From the NCBI GenBank assembly GCA_963605535.1, contig CAVCXB010000001.1, positions 1 through 64,000 on the forward strand: a stretch of 64,000 nt of DNA, in the 5' to 3' direction. A model generated the notes under the pieces. The model saw only the letters and a list, made by a program, of their open reading frames with translations. It made no database searches and was not told the origin of the DNA. The translations under genes were made by a program, and so were the position numbers. Below, in pieces: positions 17,454 through 26,063 of the stretch. This DNA is from Anthropogastromicrobium chipingensis_A. GTDB taxonomy: Bacteria; Bacillota; Clostridia; Lachnospirales; Lachnospiraceae. Positions within the stretch are counted from its first letter, which is position 1, and each line of letters begins with the position of its first letter.

Positions 17454-18341
17454 ATGATAAATGGAAAGACGGGGCTTATCGGCTTGCTTGGAAGTCCGGT
17501 AGGTCACAGCAAATCACCGATGATGCACAACACAGCATTTCAGGAGTTAGGATTAAATTATGTCTATCTTTGCTTTGATGTGGGGATTGAGGGTCTTAGC
17601 GGTGCCGTAGACGGCCTTGTGAGCCTGGGAGCAAGAGGATGGAACTGCACGATGCCGGATAAGTCAAAGATGGCACAGCTTTGCGATGTGCTTTCCCCAG
17701 CGGCGGCGATCACAGGTTCTGTAAATACGGTTGTAAATGAAAATGGAACACTTACCGGATATAATACCGATGGAACCGGTTATATGCGGGCGGTGAAGGA
17801 AGCAGGCTTTTGTATAGAGGGCGAGAAGATGACGCTTCTTGGAGCAGGCGGCGCAGCAACGTCGATTCTGGTTCAGGCAGCACTTGATGGGGTACGAGAG
17901 ATTTCTGTATTCTGTCGTCCGGGCAAGTCTACTGAGCATGCAAAATCTGTAATCAGTCAGCTGACAAAGGAAACGGCCTGCCGCATTAATTTGTTTGATT
18001 ATTCTGATGAGTCGGTGATCAAACGGGAACTTTCGCAGAGTCGTATCCTGACAAACGGTACGAATGTCGGCATGGCACCTGACACCGATCGGAGTGTGAT
18101 TACAAATCCGACCTTTTTCCATCCAGAGTTGATTGTTTCGGACGTGATTTATAATCCGAGAAAAACGAAGCTGATGGAGATTGCTGAGAGCCAGGGCTGC
18201 AGCTGTTTTAATGGTCTGTATATGCTTTTGTATCAGGGAGCAGAGGCATTTACGTTGTGGACAGGAGAGCAGATGCCAGTGGAGCTGGTAAAGGAAAGAT
18301 ATTTTGATGAGCCTGAGGCGCGCCCGCGCGCGGCACAATAA
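17454..18341 (+). CDS. Shikimate dehydrogenase family protein (shikimate or quinate/shikimate type)
   Basis: 295 residues. N-terminal substrate domain with GSPVGHSKSP and catalytic-lysine strand NCTMPDK. A Rossmann NAD(P) domain carries GAGGAATSI (about residue 140), and NTDGTGY supplies the conserved Asp. Classical AroE has NVTIPHK; the NCTMPDK variant and 295-residue length recall the YdiB-like quinate/shikimate group, so the substrate is uncertain. Start: ATG 17454 with AGGAGAGG eight bases upstream; an ATG at 17448 is too close to it. The 231-base gap before it is AT-rich without a convincing promoter. Confidence 0.85.
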   Translation: MINGKTGLIGLLGSPVGHSKSPMMHNTAFQELGLNYVYLCFDVGIEGLSGAVDGLVSLGARGWNCTMPDKSKMAQLCDVLSPAAAITGSVNTVVNENGTLTGYNTDGTGYMRAVKEAGFCIEGEKMTLLGAGGAATSILVQAALDGVREISVFCRPGKSTEHAKSVISQLTKETACRINLFDYSDESVIKRELSQSRILTNGTNVGMAPDTDRSVITNPTFFHPELIVSDVIYNPRKTKLMEIAESQGCSCFNGLYMLLYQGAEAFTLWTGEQMPVELVKERYFDEPEARPRAAQ

Positions 18342-18370
18342 CGTGCAAGACGGCAGAACAGGAAGGAACT

Positions 18371-19198
18371 ATGGCAAAAAATAATTTTAAAAGAAAGAAA
18401 AAACCAGGGGTGATCCGGAGAATTCTTCCGTACTTTGTCATTATTCTGGTTGCGGCTGCGCTGATTGTGGCGGTTATTGTGATCACAAGCCGAAAGGGTA
18501 ACAAGGACCATCAGGAGATTCAGATGGTTGTTGATGTCACCGAGAATCAGAACAATAATAACAATCAGATACAGTCACTTGAAAAAGACGGCGTGCCAGC
18601 GGTAAAGGAACTGGTGCAGAAGTATTTTGATGCAGTAAAGAATGCGGATGTCAAGCAGCTGACACAGATTGTTTCACAGGAGACACCATTTAGCGAGGCT
18701 GCGCTGAAAAAGCAGTGTGAGTATGTGGAATCCTATGAAAATATTGTCTGCTACACCGTTTCGGGCATTGCAGATAATACGTACATTGCATATGTGTATT
18801 ACGAGATTAAATTTATTGGAATTGACACACAGGCACCGTCTATGATTCGTCTGTACATTTGTCAGAATGAGGATGGAAGCCTGTATATTGATAAGAATGC
18901 AAAGGACGGCGAGATCGCTGCTTATCTGCAGGAAGTAGCCGGATGGGAGTCTGTGCGCGAGCTGGTTGCCAATGTCAACACCAGATATCAGGAAGCGTGC
19001 GTAAAGGATGAGGCGCTCAAGAACTTAAAGGATATGCTCGATGGAAAGACAACCGTTCCGTCTACTGAGAATGTATCCGACGAGGATTCATCCGATGCAT
19101 CCTTAGAGGAAGCAACCGAGCAGTCTTCCGAAGAAAATACGTCAGAGTCCGCAAGCGAATCGTCTAGCGAGACAAATTCCGATGCAGATAAGGCATAA
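18371..19198 (+). CDS. Membrane-anchored protein of unknown function with NTF2-like middle domain
   Basis: 275 residues. A lysine-rich cytoplasmic head (about 1-20), one membrane helix (about 22-46), an Asn-rich linker, then a soluble region of about residues 60-215. That region contains AVKELVQKYFDAVKNADVKQL and a VYYEIKF strand, reminiscent of NTF2/SnoaL-like folds. The tail is Ser/Glu-rich and acidic. The orientation suggests the domain is outside the cell. It sits 20 bases before moxR and probably belongs to that cluster. The fold assignment is inference from pattern only. Confidence 0.6.
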   Translation: MAKNNFKRKKKPGVIRRILPYFVIILVAAALIVAVIVITSRKGNKDHQEIQMVVDVTENQNNNNNQIQSLEKDGVPAVKELVQKYFDAVKNADVKQLTQIVSQETPFSEAALKKQCEYVESYENIVCYTVSGIADNTYIAYVYYEIKFIGIDTQAPSMIRLYICQNEDGSLYIDKNAKDGEIAAYLQEVAGWESVRELVANVNTRYQEACVKDEALKNLKDMLDGKTTVPSTENVSDEDSSDASLEEATEQSSEENTSESASESSSETNSDADKA

Positions 19199-19218
19199 GA
19201 CAAGGAATGAGAGGAAAC

Positions 19219-20163
19219 ATGGAGAATATACAAAACGTAAAGAAAGTTTGGCAGGCAATTGATGATATAAAAAAGGTAATCAAGGGTAAGGATGATAGCT
19301 TAAATAAGCTGATGTGTACGATGCTTGCAGGCGGTCATATCCTGATGGAGGATATTCCGGGTGTTGGTAAGACCACACTGGCATTGGCTTTCTCTAAGGC
19401 ACTGTCCTTAAAGCAGAAGCGTATGCAGTTTACGCCGGATGTACTTCCGTCTGATGTGTGCGGTTATCACATGTATCAGAAGGATACCGGAAAATTTGTG
19501 TATTATCCGGGCGCTGTTATGTGCAATCTGTTCCTTGCAGATGAGATCAACCGTACTTCACCAAAGACACAGTCCGCGTTACTTGAGGTTATGGAGGAAG
19601 GCACCGTTACCATTGATGCTGTAAAGAGAGAGGTTCCACAGCCGTTTATGGTCATTGCGACAGAGAACCCGACAGGTTCGTCTGGTACCCAGCTGCTTCC
19701 AGAGTCTCAGCTTGACCGTTTTATGGTTCGCATGTCCCTTGGCTATCCGAGTCAGGCAGACGAGATTTCTATGATGAAGAGTAAGAAGGAGTATTCTGTT
19801 GATGACATTCCGTCTTCTCTTACCGTTGATGATATTCTGGAGATGAAGCAGGAGGTTGAGAAGGTATTTATCCATGATCTGATCTATCAGTACACCACCG
19901 ATCTTGTCAATGCAACCAGAAAGCATCAGTATTTGAGCCTTGGTGTCAGTCCGAGAGGAACACTGGCGCTGATTCATATGGCGAGCGCACATGCCTATCT
20001 TCAGGAGCGTGATTATGTGGTTCCGGCCGATGTGGCTGCTGTATTTACCGATGTCTGCGCACACCGTTTGATTTTAAACACAAAGGCAAAGGTGGGCGGT
20101 CTGACTGCAGAAGGCATTCTGGAGCAGATTTTAAAGCTGATCCCTCAGCCAAAGGCAAAATAA
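19219..20163 (+). CDS. MoxR-family AAA+ ATPase
   Basis: 314 residues. Walker A is EDIPGVGKTTLA (about residues 43-54), Walker B is LFLADEINR, and sensor 1 is MVIATENPTG. The arginine finger region LPESQLDRFM and the C-terminal lid SPRGTLALIHMA follow. MoxR ATPases act as chaperones or assembly factors and are usually encoded with a DUF58 protein and a transglutaminase-like membrane protein, exactly the next two genes. Start: ATG 19219 with GAGAGG; an ATG twelve bases earlier is less well supported. Confidence 0.92.
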   Translation: MENIQNVKKVWQAIDDIKKVIKGKDDSLNKLMCTMLAGGHILMEDIPGVGKTTLALAFSKALSLKQKRMQFTPDVLPSDVCGYHMYQKDTGKFVYYPGAVMCNLFLADEINRTSPKTQSALLEVMEEGTVTIDAVKREVPQPFMVIATENPTGSSGTQLLPESQLDRFMVRMSLGYPSQADEISMMKSKKEYSVDDIPSSLTVDDILEMKQEVEKVFIHDLIYQYTTDLVNATRKHQYLSLGVSPRGTLALIHMASAHAYLQERDYVVPADVAAVFTDVCAHRLILNTKAKVGGLTAEGILEQILKLIPQPKAK

Positions 20164-20168
20164 AAACG

Positions 20169-20210
20169 ACGGGCCTTGTAGGAAAATCTATAAGGCCTGT
20201 ATTTGCTTTT
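20169..20210 (+). terminator. Stem-loop between moxR and the DUF58 gene (terminator or attenuator)
   Basis: A 13-bp stem: ACGGGCCTTGTAG (20169-20181) with CTATAAGGCCTGT (20188-20200), two G-T pairs, 6-nt loop. It is followed by a broken T-run (ATTTGCTTTTT). Because the downstream gene seems part of the same cluster, partial termination is plausible. It ends 30 nt before the DUF58 start. Confidence 0.6.
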
Positions 20211-20229
20211 TCCTGAAAGGAGTGTTTTT

Positions 20230-21330
20230 ATGTGGGGAAGAAAAATTGTATACGTCTTACTGATTCTGATTACATCGTATATCGCACTGATGTATGAGAG
20301 TCCGGTTCCAGGCGTATTTCTGGCATTTGAGATTCTGCTGCCGATCGTGTTGTTTGCACTCACTTGGTACCAGAAAAAGAATGTCCGGGTAAAGATTGGT
20401 TATGGACCGCAGGTAGCGGACTGTGAGGAAAAGATTGAGATTCCAATCGGCTTTCAGAATACGGGATGGCTTCCGATCACCGATGCATCTGTGCGTGTTA
20501 CCGTCAGCAACACATTAGACGGTGAAAAAGAATCCTATGATATCAATTTGCGTGCACCGGCAAGATCAACGGTCAGCGTACCGTTTACCTTTTGTTCCAC
20601 CTATTGCGGTGTTGTAAAAATCACATTTAGCCGAATTGTACTGTTTGATTATTTAAGACTGTTTCAGAGAAAGAAATCGTTTTCGGCACAGGCAGAGTGT
20701 ATTGTTATGCCGCATCTTTTAGACCTGCAGGTAGCGGTGACGGATGCGTGCCGCAGCTTTGACAGTGACAGTGAGGAATATGACAAGCATCACGCAGGTG
20801 ATGATCCGGCAGAAATTTACCAGATTCGTGAATTCCGTCAGGGCGATAAGATGTCACGTGTACACTGGAAGATGACGGCGCGTCTTGACCAGATGATGAT
20901 CAAAGAGTTGTCTCGCCCAATCAGCGATTCGGTCGGAATCTTTCTTGATCTTCGCTATCAAACGATTGAGGAGATTCAGTCGGTATATGATCTTTGTTAT
21001 TCGCTTTCAGCGGCGCTTAGTTTCCAGGAGTGTCATCACCGTGTGATCTGGTATTCACAGGATGGAGATGGTGGTTTTGAAGAGCACTTGATCAAGGGAA
21101 TGGATGACATTACTGCAGTCATGAGCAAGCTTCTTGTCAGTGCAAAGAAAACCGAGCAGCTGTATTGGGAGGAATACAAGAGCAGCCGTCTCACACCGCC
21201 GTACCGCGTGATTGCAATCAGCTGTATGGATACGAACCAAGACGAGCAGCTGAGTGGATTTTTGTCGTCGGATGGCACAAACAAGTCCATTCTGACAATC
21301 AATCAGATTCACGAGCTGATTGAGGTGTGA
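20230..21330 (+). CDS. DUF58 domain-containing protein
   Basis: 366 residues. Two membrane helices at the N-terminus (about 5-22 and 27-45), a beta-rich region, then the DUF58 core near residues 200-240 (EYDKHHAGDDPAEIYQIREF, then RVHWKMTARLDQMMIKEL). DUF58 proteins have a von Willebrand A-like fold and partner with MoxR ATPases; the cellular role is poorly known. Start: ATG 20230 after AAAGGAG. Followed after 89 bases by the transglutaminase gene. Confidence 0.9.
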   Translation: MWGRKIVYVLLILITSYIALMYESPVPGVFLAFEILLPIVLFALTWYQKKNVRVKIGYGPQVADCEEKIEIPIGFQNTGWLPITDASVRVTVSNTLDGEKESYDINLRAPARSTVSVPFTFCSTYCGVVKITFSRIVLFDYLRLFQRKKSFSAQAECIVMPHLLDLQVAVTDACRSFDSDSEEYDKHHAGDDPAEIYQIREFRQGDKMSRVHWKMTARLDQMMIKELSRPISDSVGIFLDLRYQTIEEIQSVYDLCYSLSAALSFQECHHRVIWYSQDGDGGFEEHLIKGMDDITAVMSKLLVSAKKTEQLYWEEYKSSRLTPPYRVIAISCMDTNQDEQLSGFLSSDGTNKSILTINQIHELIEV

Positions 21331-21419
21331 TGTTGATTAGAATTGTTACGGAATTTTATATACAGAATCGTGTCCTGTGAACAGGAATGGTATGAGGACA
21401 TAGATGAAGGAGGAACTTC

Positions 21420-23957
21420 ATGGAAAATGAAGAGAAGGGCATTCTGGTCGAGCAGGTTGTTCAGGCTGACCGAATCCGGACACACGGCAAGTTTCATGAG
21501 TGGTTGTTTCGGTTGCTGCGTTTTTTGTATTTTGTAATCGGAATGCTTGGTGTGGTGCTTGGACTTGCTCTTACCTATGAAATCGAGCTAAATTATGTGC
21601 TGCTTGTGTTGGGCACCATTTTGATCTGTCTTTTGATGACGGCGGCATGGGAGTTTCCGATCAGCCAGGCAATTACCTGGCCCGTTGTGTTGGGCATTTT
21701 TATTTTGTTTGGTGTGATTTTTCACAGCAGTATTTTGAATGGCCTGCTTGGGCTTTATAACATCTACGCGGGGTATATTAACGAGTATTATAGCGCAAAG
21801 GTTTCGCTCGCTGCGATTGGGCCGGTTTCCGGTACGTCACTTTTGCTGACACTTTTGTTTGCTACATTTGTGCTGGCGGCGATCTTATCACTTGGAACCA
21901 TTCGTTCACTCGATGGGCGTGTAACCGCATTGATCTTTGCGGTAATTTTTGTCCTTGCACTTGCGGTTGGAAAGCTGCCGGCAATGCCAGCGTTTTTGAT
22001 GATGTTGTTTGTACTGGTGGGTATGTTCTCTTTGCAGTACAGCCGTTACCGCGAGAGCTTTAGTGTGCGTACCGTCACGGTCAAGATGAGCAGCAGTGCA
22101 TTTGGCCTGCTTCGCTGGCAGACATCTGCTGTTATTGCAGCACTGTTTCTTTTGTTGCTTCCGCTTAGCCGATTTGTAATTGGACCGGCCTTTACGGATG
22201 GTTATGAGGCTCAGAGCCAGATTCGCGAGGATATCCGAAACGGCGATCTGTTAAAGAGCATGGATACACTTTGGAAGAAGGTTACCAGAGGCGAGTGGGA
22301 TTGGCTTCCGGTTGATATCATCCGAAGCAGTGGTGTTCACGGCGGAAAGCTTAGTAATGTCAAGGAAGTGCGCGATTACGACGAGACGCATTTGTATCTG
22401 GATATCTCCAGTGATTTAAACGCACCGCTTTATATTCGCGGTTACGTGGGAAGCAATTATACAGGCAGCGGCTGGAAGGAACTTAGCGATAAGCAAAACG
22501 AGGAAGGTCTTGCGACTGGAATGGATTTGATCAGCTTAAGCAGCCAGTATTATCAGGTGTTAGAGAATCTTTACAACAACGGCGATGCATCCGTTGCCAG
22601 ACGCGATCTTGTTATTTCCGATGTGGATGCCAACAGTGCATTTTCGTATATTCCATATGGAACCGATTTGATGAACTTTACAGCGGGCGAGCCGTTTGAT
22701 GCCTATCCAAAGCAGGATACGGATCGTGAGATCTTTTCGATGTATTACATGAATACACAGCGCCTCTCTAACATTCAAAAGTTGGAGAATGCAGGTGCCT
22801 CTGTGACATCCGATGCGTCATATCGTGCCTTTGCGGATTCAGTCTATCTGACACTTCCGACAAAGGGACTTGATTCCTTCTATGAGGAGTATTCAGGACG
22901 ACAGTTTACGTCCATTGCAGATTGTGTATCGTTTGTGCGTTCCACACTCGAGGCTCATGCAACCTACACGAAGACGCCAGGCTCAACACCGCGTGAAAAT
23001 GATTATGTCGAGTATTTTCTCTATGAAAATAAGCAGGGTGTTTGCACCCATTTTGCATCGGCTGCGGTCTTGTTATTCCGTCTGTATGGAATTCCAGCCC
23101 GCTATGTCGAGGGCTATTTAGTGCGCGATCTGACCACAGAGAATGGTGCGCAGGCAATTATGGATGAGGCGGCACATGCGTGGGCAGAGATTTATGTAGA
23201 TGGTGTTGGCTGGATTCCGATCGAGGTGACACCTGGCTTTATTGACGATGAGGATTTGGCAGATTCCAATACGACTGATTCCACAATTAGTTCCGATCAG
23301 TTGGAGAATGCAACGAACCCAGCTGAGCCAGAGACCGAGGAACCGCAGGCAACGGTAGAGGGTATCTTTGAGACTACACCGCAGACCACTGCGACATCGG
23401 AAGGCTCTTTAGAGGAGACACAGGCTGCCGATCAGCCATCCGATCGGAGTCAGCCGCAAAGTCAAAGCGACCCGAATAATCAAAACAATCAGGACAATTC
23501 GGACAACTCGAAAGACAATCATTTCTTACAGCTTTTGATTCGCGTGATTTTGATTGTGCTTGGCTGTATCCTCTTTGTTGTGCTGGTACTGTTTGGTATC
23601 ATTTACCAGAGAAAGGTGCGTTTGCAGCGTCAGGAGCAGCATTTAAAGGGCGAGCCGAAGAAAGCGCTTCTCTATGCGCTTGCCAGAATGGATGCGCTGT
23701 GCGAGGCGGAAGGGTTTGAAAAGATCAGTACCGCGACAGATGCAGTTGGCCTTCAGGAGTCGTTCCCGACGATGACGCAGGATAAGCTGATGTGGTTACA
23801 GGATCTGCTGCAGGAGCTGACCTTTAGTGATCACGCGTATGGAACGGAGCTTCGCGATGAGACGGCGCAGCTGTACCGCGATATGGCGTCCGATGCGACG
23901 GCACGGCAGAGCTGCATCAAGAGGGTGTGGTACCGCTACGGAAGGTGCTTCTGCTAG
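21420..23957 (+). CDS. Transglutaminase-like membrane protein (TgpA type)
   Basis: 845 residues. Five or more membrane helices in the first ~250 residues, an external region, a transglutaminase-like core, a Gln/Asn/Thr-rich linker (about 610-700), one more helix (about 705-730) and a cytoplasmic C-terminal domain. Candidate catalytic residues are Cys542 (KQGVCTHFASA), His586 (EAAHAWAEIY) and an acidic residue near 602 (GWIPIEVTPGF). With MoxR and DUF58 it forms a widespread envelope cluster whose substrate is unknown. Start: ATG 21420 with GGAGG. Confidence 0.9.
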   Translation: MENEEKGILVEQVVQADRIRTHGKFHEWLFRLLRFLYFVIGMLGVVLGLALTYEIELNYVLLVLGTILICLLMTAAWEFPISQAITWPVVLGIFILFGVIFHSSILNGLLGLYNIYAGYINEYYSAKVSLAAIGPVSGTSLLLTLLFATFVLAAILSLGTIRSLDGRVTALIFAVIFVLALAVGKLPAMPAFLMMLFVLVGMFSLQYSRYRESFSVRTVTVKMSSSAFGLLRWQTSAVIAALFLLLLPLSRFVIGPAFTDGYEAQSQIREDIRNGDLLKSMDTLWKKVTRGEWDWLPVDIIRSSGVHGGKLSNVKEVRDYDETHLYLDISSDLNAPLYIRGYVGSNYTGSGWKELSDKQNEEGLATGMDLISLSSQYYQVLENLYNNGDASVARRDLVISDVDANSAFSYIPYGTDLMNFTAGEPFDAYPKQDTDREIFSMYYMNTQRLSNIQKLENAGASVTSDASYRAFADSVYLTLPTKGLDSFYEEYSGRQFTSIADCVSFVRSTLEAHATYTKTPGSTPRENDYVEYFLYENKQGVCTHFASAAVLLFRLYGIPARYVEGYLVRDLTTENGAQAIMDEAAHAWAEIYVDGVGWIPIEVTPGFIDDEDLADSNTTDSTISSDQLENATNPAEPETEEPQATVEGIFETTPQTTATSEGSLEETQAADQPSDRSQPQSQSDPNNQNNQDNSDNSKDNHFLQLLIRVILIVLGCILFVVLVLFGIIYQRKVRLQRQEQHLKGEPKKALLYALARMDALCEAEGFEKISTATDAVGLQESFPTMTQDKLMWLQDLLQELTFSDHAYGTELRDETAQLYRDMASDATARQSCIKRVWYRYGRCFC

Positions 23958-23997
23958 TGTAACCCGGAAGTTTCACGAACGCCGGTAAGGTTTCTGA

Positions 23998-24026
23998 TTG
24001 CGAAAAGCCACAGAACCTGATATACT
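23998..24026 (+). promoter_or_regulatory. Promoter of the fucosidase gene
   Basis: TTGCGA (23998-24003; 4 of 6), 17-base spacer, TATACT (24021-24026). A 7-bp hairpin GCAGGCG-ctaa-CGTCTGC (24050-24067) lies immediately before the AGGAGG site. Confidence 0.55.
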
Positions 24027-24079
24027 TTGGGAGGCAGTATAGAAAAATCGCAGGCGCTAACGTCTGCACAGGAGGAAAC

Positions 24080-25519
24080 ATGTCAACGATATCACAGGAA
24101 GAATTGGAATACGAAAAAAAACTCGTAAGCGTCGTGCCGAGCAGCAGACAGCTTGCACTCGAGCAGATGGAGTTTTACGGTTTTATCCATTTTACGGTTA
24201 ACACATTTACGGACCGCGAATGGGGCGATGGAACGGAGAGCGAGTCAGTCTTCAATCCAACCAATTTGGATGCCGATGAGTGGGCCGCAGCCGCAGCAGA
24301 TGCTGGTATGAAAGGTCTTATCTTAACCTGTAAGCATCACGATGGTTTTTGCCTGTGGCCAAGCAAGTACACGAGTCACACCGTTGCAAACAGCCCATTT
24401 CGGGGCGGAAAAGGAGATGTTGTTCGTGAATTATCCGATGCTTGCCGTCGTCATGGATTAAAGTTTGGCGTGTATCTGTCCCCGTGGGATCGCAACCATA
24501 CGACCTACGGTACAGGAGATGCGTACAACGATTACTTTATCAATCAGCTGACGGAGCTTCTGACGGGATATGGTGATATTTTTGCAGTCTGGTTTGATGG
24601 TGCCTGCGGTGAGGGCAAGAATGGCAAGAAGCAGGTCTATGACTGGAATCGTTATTATGAGACGATTCGTCGTTTACAGCCGGGTGCATGCATTAGCGTT
24701 TGCGGACCAGACGTGCGCTGGTGTGGCAATGAGGCAGGTGATACGAGACCATCTGAGTGGAGTGTTGTGCCGCTTCGCACAAAGGATACAGAAAAAGTAG
24801 CCGAGAAGAGCCAGCAGACGGATGAGGATGGATTCCGTACCAGAAAGCTGACAGCAGCGGACCTTGATTTAGGAAGCCGTGAGATTCTTCGCGGTGAGAA
24901 GACCTTAATTTGGTATCCGGCAGAGGTCAATACTTCGATTCGTCCGGGCTGGTTCTATCATGAGAGCGAGGACGATAAGGTAAAAAAACTTGATGAATTG
25001 CTTCATGTGTACTTGAACAGTGTGGGAGGAAATGCTACATTTTTGCTGAATCTCCCACCGACAAGAGAAGGTCGTATTCATGCAAATGACAAGGCACGTC
25101 TGCACGAGCTGGGCACATTTTTACGCGATGCATTTGCAAAAAATCTTCTGGATCAGGCAGCGCTTGATACCGATACAAAACAGGTGGAAGAGGGTACAGT
25201 TACTGACATCCGAAAGGACGATGAAAAGTCACTGGTACTGGTGGATGGTGAGCATGAGCTTACCATTACAGCCGAGTGGGAGACTGCACAGACCGTTCGC
25301 TATGTTGTGTTAAAGGAAGATATTACAAAGAGCCAGCGAGTAGAGCGTTTTGTAATAGAGGCAGCGGATGAAAATGGTGTTTATCAGACCGTTTACGAGG
25401 GAACGGTAATCGGTTATAAGAAAATTGCCTGCTTAGAGCCGGTTCAGACAACCTCACTTCGCCTGCGCATTACAGAGTCTCGCGTAGCGCCGACGCTTCT
25501 TTTCATGGGGGCTTATTAA
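24080..25519 (+). CDS. Alpha-L-fucosidase, glycoside hydrolase family 29
   Basis: 479 residues, retaining enzyme that releases alpha-linked L-fucose. Visible GH29 features: FIHFTVNTFTDREWGDG near the N-terminus, LTCKHHDGFCLWPS at about residues 80-93, GVYLSPWDRN, and the nucleophile Asp173 in FAVWFDGACG. Later WYPAEVNTSIRPGWFYH and NATFLLNLPPTREGRI are typical, and a C-terminal beta domain follows. No signal peptide, so it should act on imported fuco-oligosaccharides in the cytoplasm. No transporter or fucose-catabolism gene is adjacent. Start: ATG 24080 with AGGAGG. Confidence 0.92.
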   Translation: MSTISQEELEYEKKLVSVVPSSRQLALEQMEFYGFIHFTVNTFTDREWGDGTESESVFNPTNLDADEWAAAAADAGMKGLILTCKHHDGFCLWPSKYTSHTVANSPFRGGKGDVVRELSDACRRHGLKFGVYLSPWDRNHTTYGTGDAYNDYFINQLTELLTGYGDIFAVWFDGACGEGKNGKKQVYDWNRYYETIRRLQPGACISVCGPDVRWCGNEAGDTRPSEWSVVPLRTKDTEKVAEKSQQTDEDGFRTRKLTAADLDLGSREILRGEKTLIWYPAEVNTSIRPGWFYHESEDDKVKKLDELLHVYLNSVGGNATFLLNLPPTREGRIHANDKARLHELGTFLRDAFAKNLLDQAALDTDTKQVEEGTVTDIRKDDEKSLVLVDGEHELTITAEWETAQTVRYVVLKEDITKSQRVERFVIEAADENGVYQTVYEGTVIGYKKIACLEPVQTTSLRLRITESRVAPTLLFMGAY

Positions 25520-25598
25520 GTCGAGTACATAAGCAGTTGAATAAGAATTGATTGAACAGAGCAATTGCTTTGATTGAACAAGAGACAAGAAAAATAAA

Positions 25599-25651
25599 TA
25601 TGCCAGACTTTGCTATGGGCAGATCTATCTGCTTATGCAAAGCCTGGCATA
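25599..25651 (+). repeat. Long imperfect inverted repeat between the fucosidase gene and yqfC
   Basis: TATGCCAG (25599-25606), CTTTGC (25608-25613) and GCAGA (25619-25623) pair with TCTGC (25628-25632), GCAAAG (25637-25642) and CTGGCATA (25644-25651). Only a mismatch and small internal loops interrupt it, with a 4-nt apical loop. No T-run follows on either strand. It may end fucosidase transcripts or be a remnant of a small palindromic element. The rest of 25520-25703 is AT-rich, with a repeated TTGATTGAACA. Confidence 0.6.
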
Positions 25652-25703
25652 AATTATGCTCATGACACATAGATTGGCATAAGAACAAAAACGGGTCGGT
25701 GCC

Positions 25704-26033
25704 ATGAAACGAAAATCAGGGAGGAAAACACGGACGCAGAAAAAGCATCGTGTTCAGAGTGATTCACGAAAGCGCCGGACAGAGCATGTTGTGGACTGCC
25801 TTCATCTGCCAAAAGATGTTGTGATGGGTGCAGAGCTGACGCAGCTTTCTGGCAATCGTGAGATGCAGGTGCGCAATTTTAAAAAGCTTCTTTCCTGTCA
25901 GGAAAATGAGATTTGCATTCTAGCGGGGCGGCATCGCATCCGAATTACAGGACGGTGTCTGGCAATGGCGTATTTTGCAGCGGAGGAGGTCAAGGTCACT
26001 GGTTGTATTGAGTCGATCTGCTATGAGGAGTGA
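25704..26033 (+). CDS. yqfC: Sporulation protein YqfC
   Basis: 109 residues of the YabP/YqfC family. After a basic head comes LPKDVVMGAELTQLSGNREM, then the family's NFKKLLSCQENEICILAGRH and GRCLAMAYFAAEEVKVTG. In Bacillus it is expressed in the mother cell under sigma-E and pairs with YqfD. Here yqfD follows after 30 bases. The ribosome binding site is weak (GGGTCGGTG), so the exact start is less certain. Confidence 0.85.
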   Translation: MKRKSGRKTRTQKKHRVQSDSRKRRTEHVVDCLHLPKDVVMGAELTQLSGNREMQVRNFKKLLSCQENEICILAGRHRIRITGRCLAMAYFAAEEVKVTGCIESICYEE

Positions 26034-26063
26034 GATAGAAGAAATGGAATGGACGGTGAAAGC

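Noticed and set aside
17664..18338. A 224-codon open frame antisense to the aroE homologue
   Set aside because: It mirrors the coding strand of a clear enzyme, has no ribosome binding site and a composition rich in Arg, Cys and His typical of antisense shadow frames.
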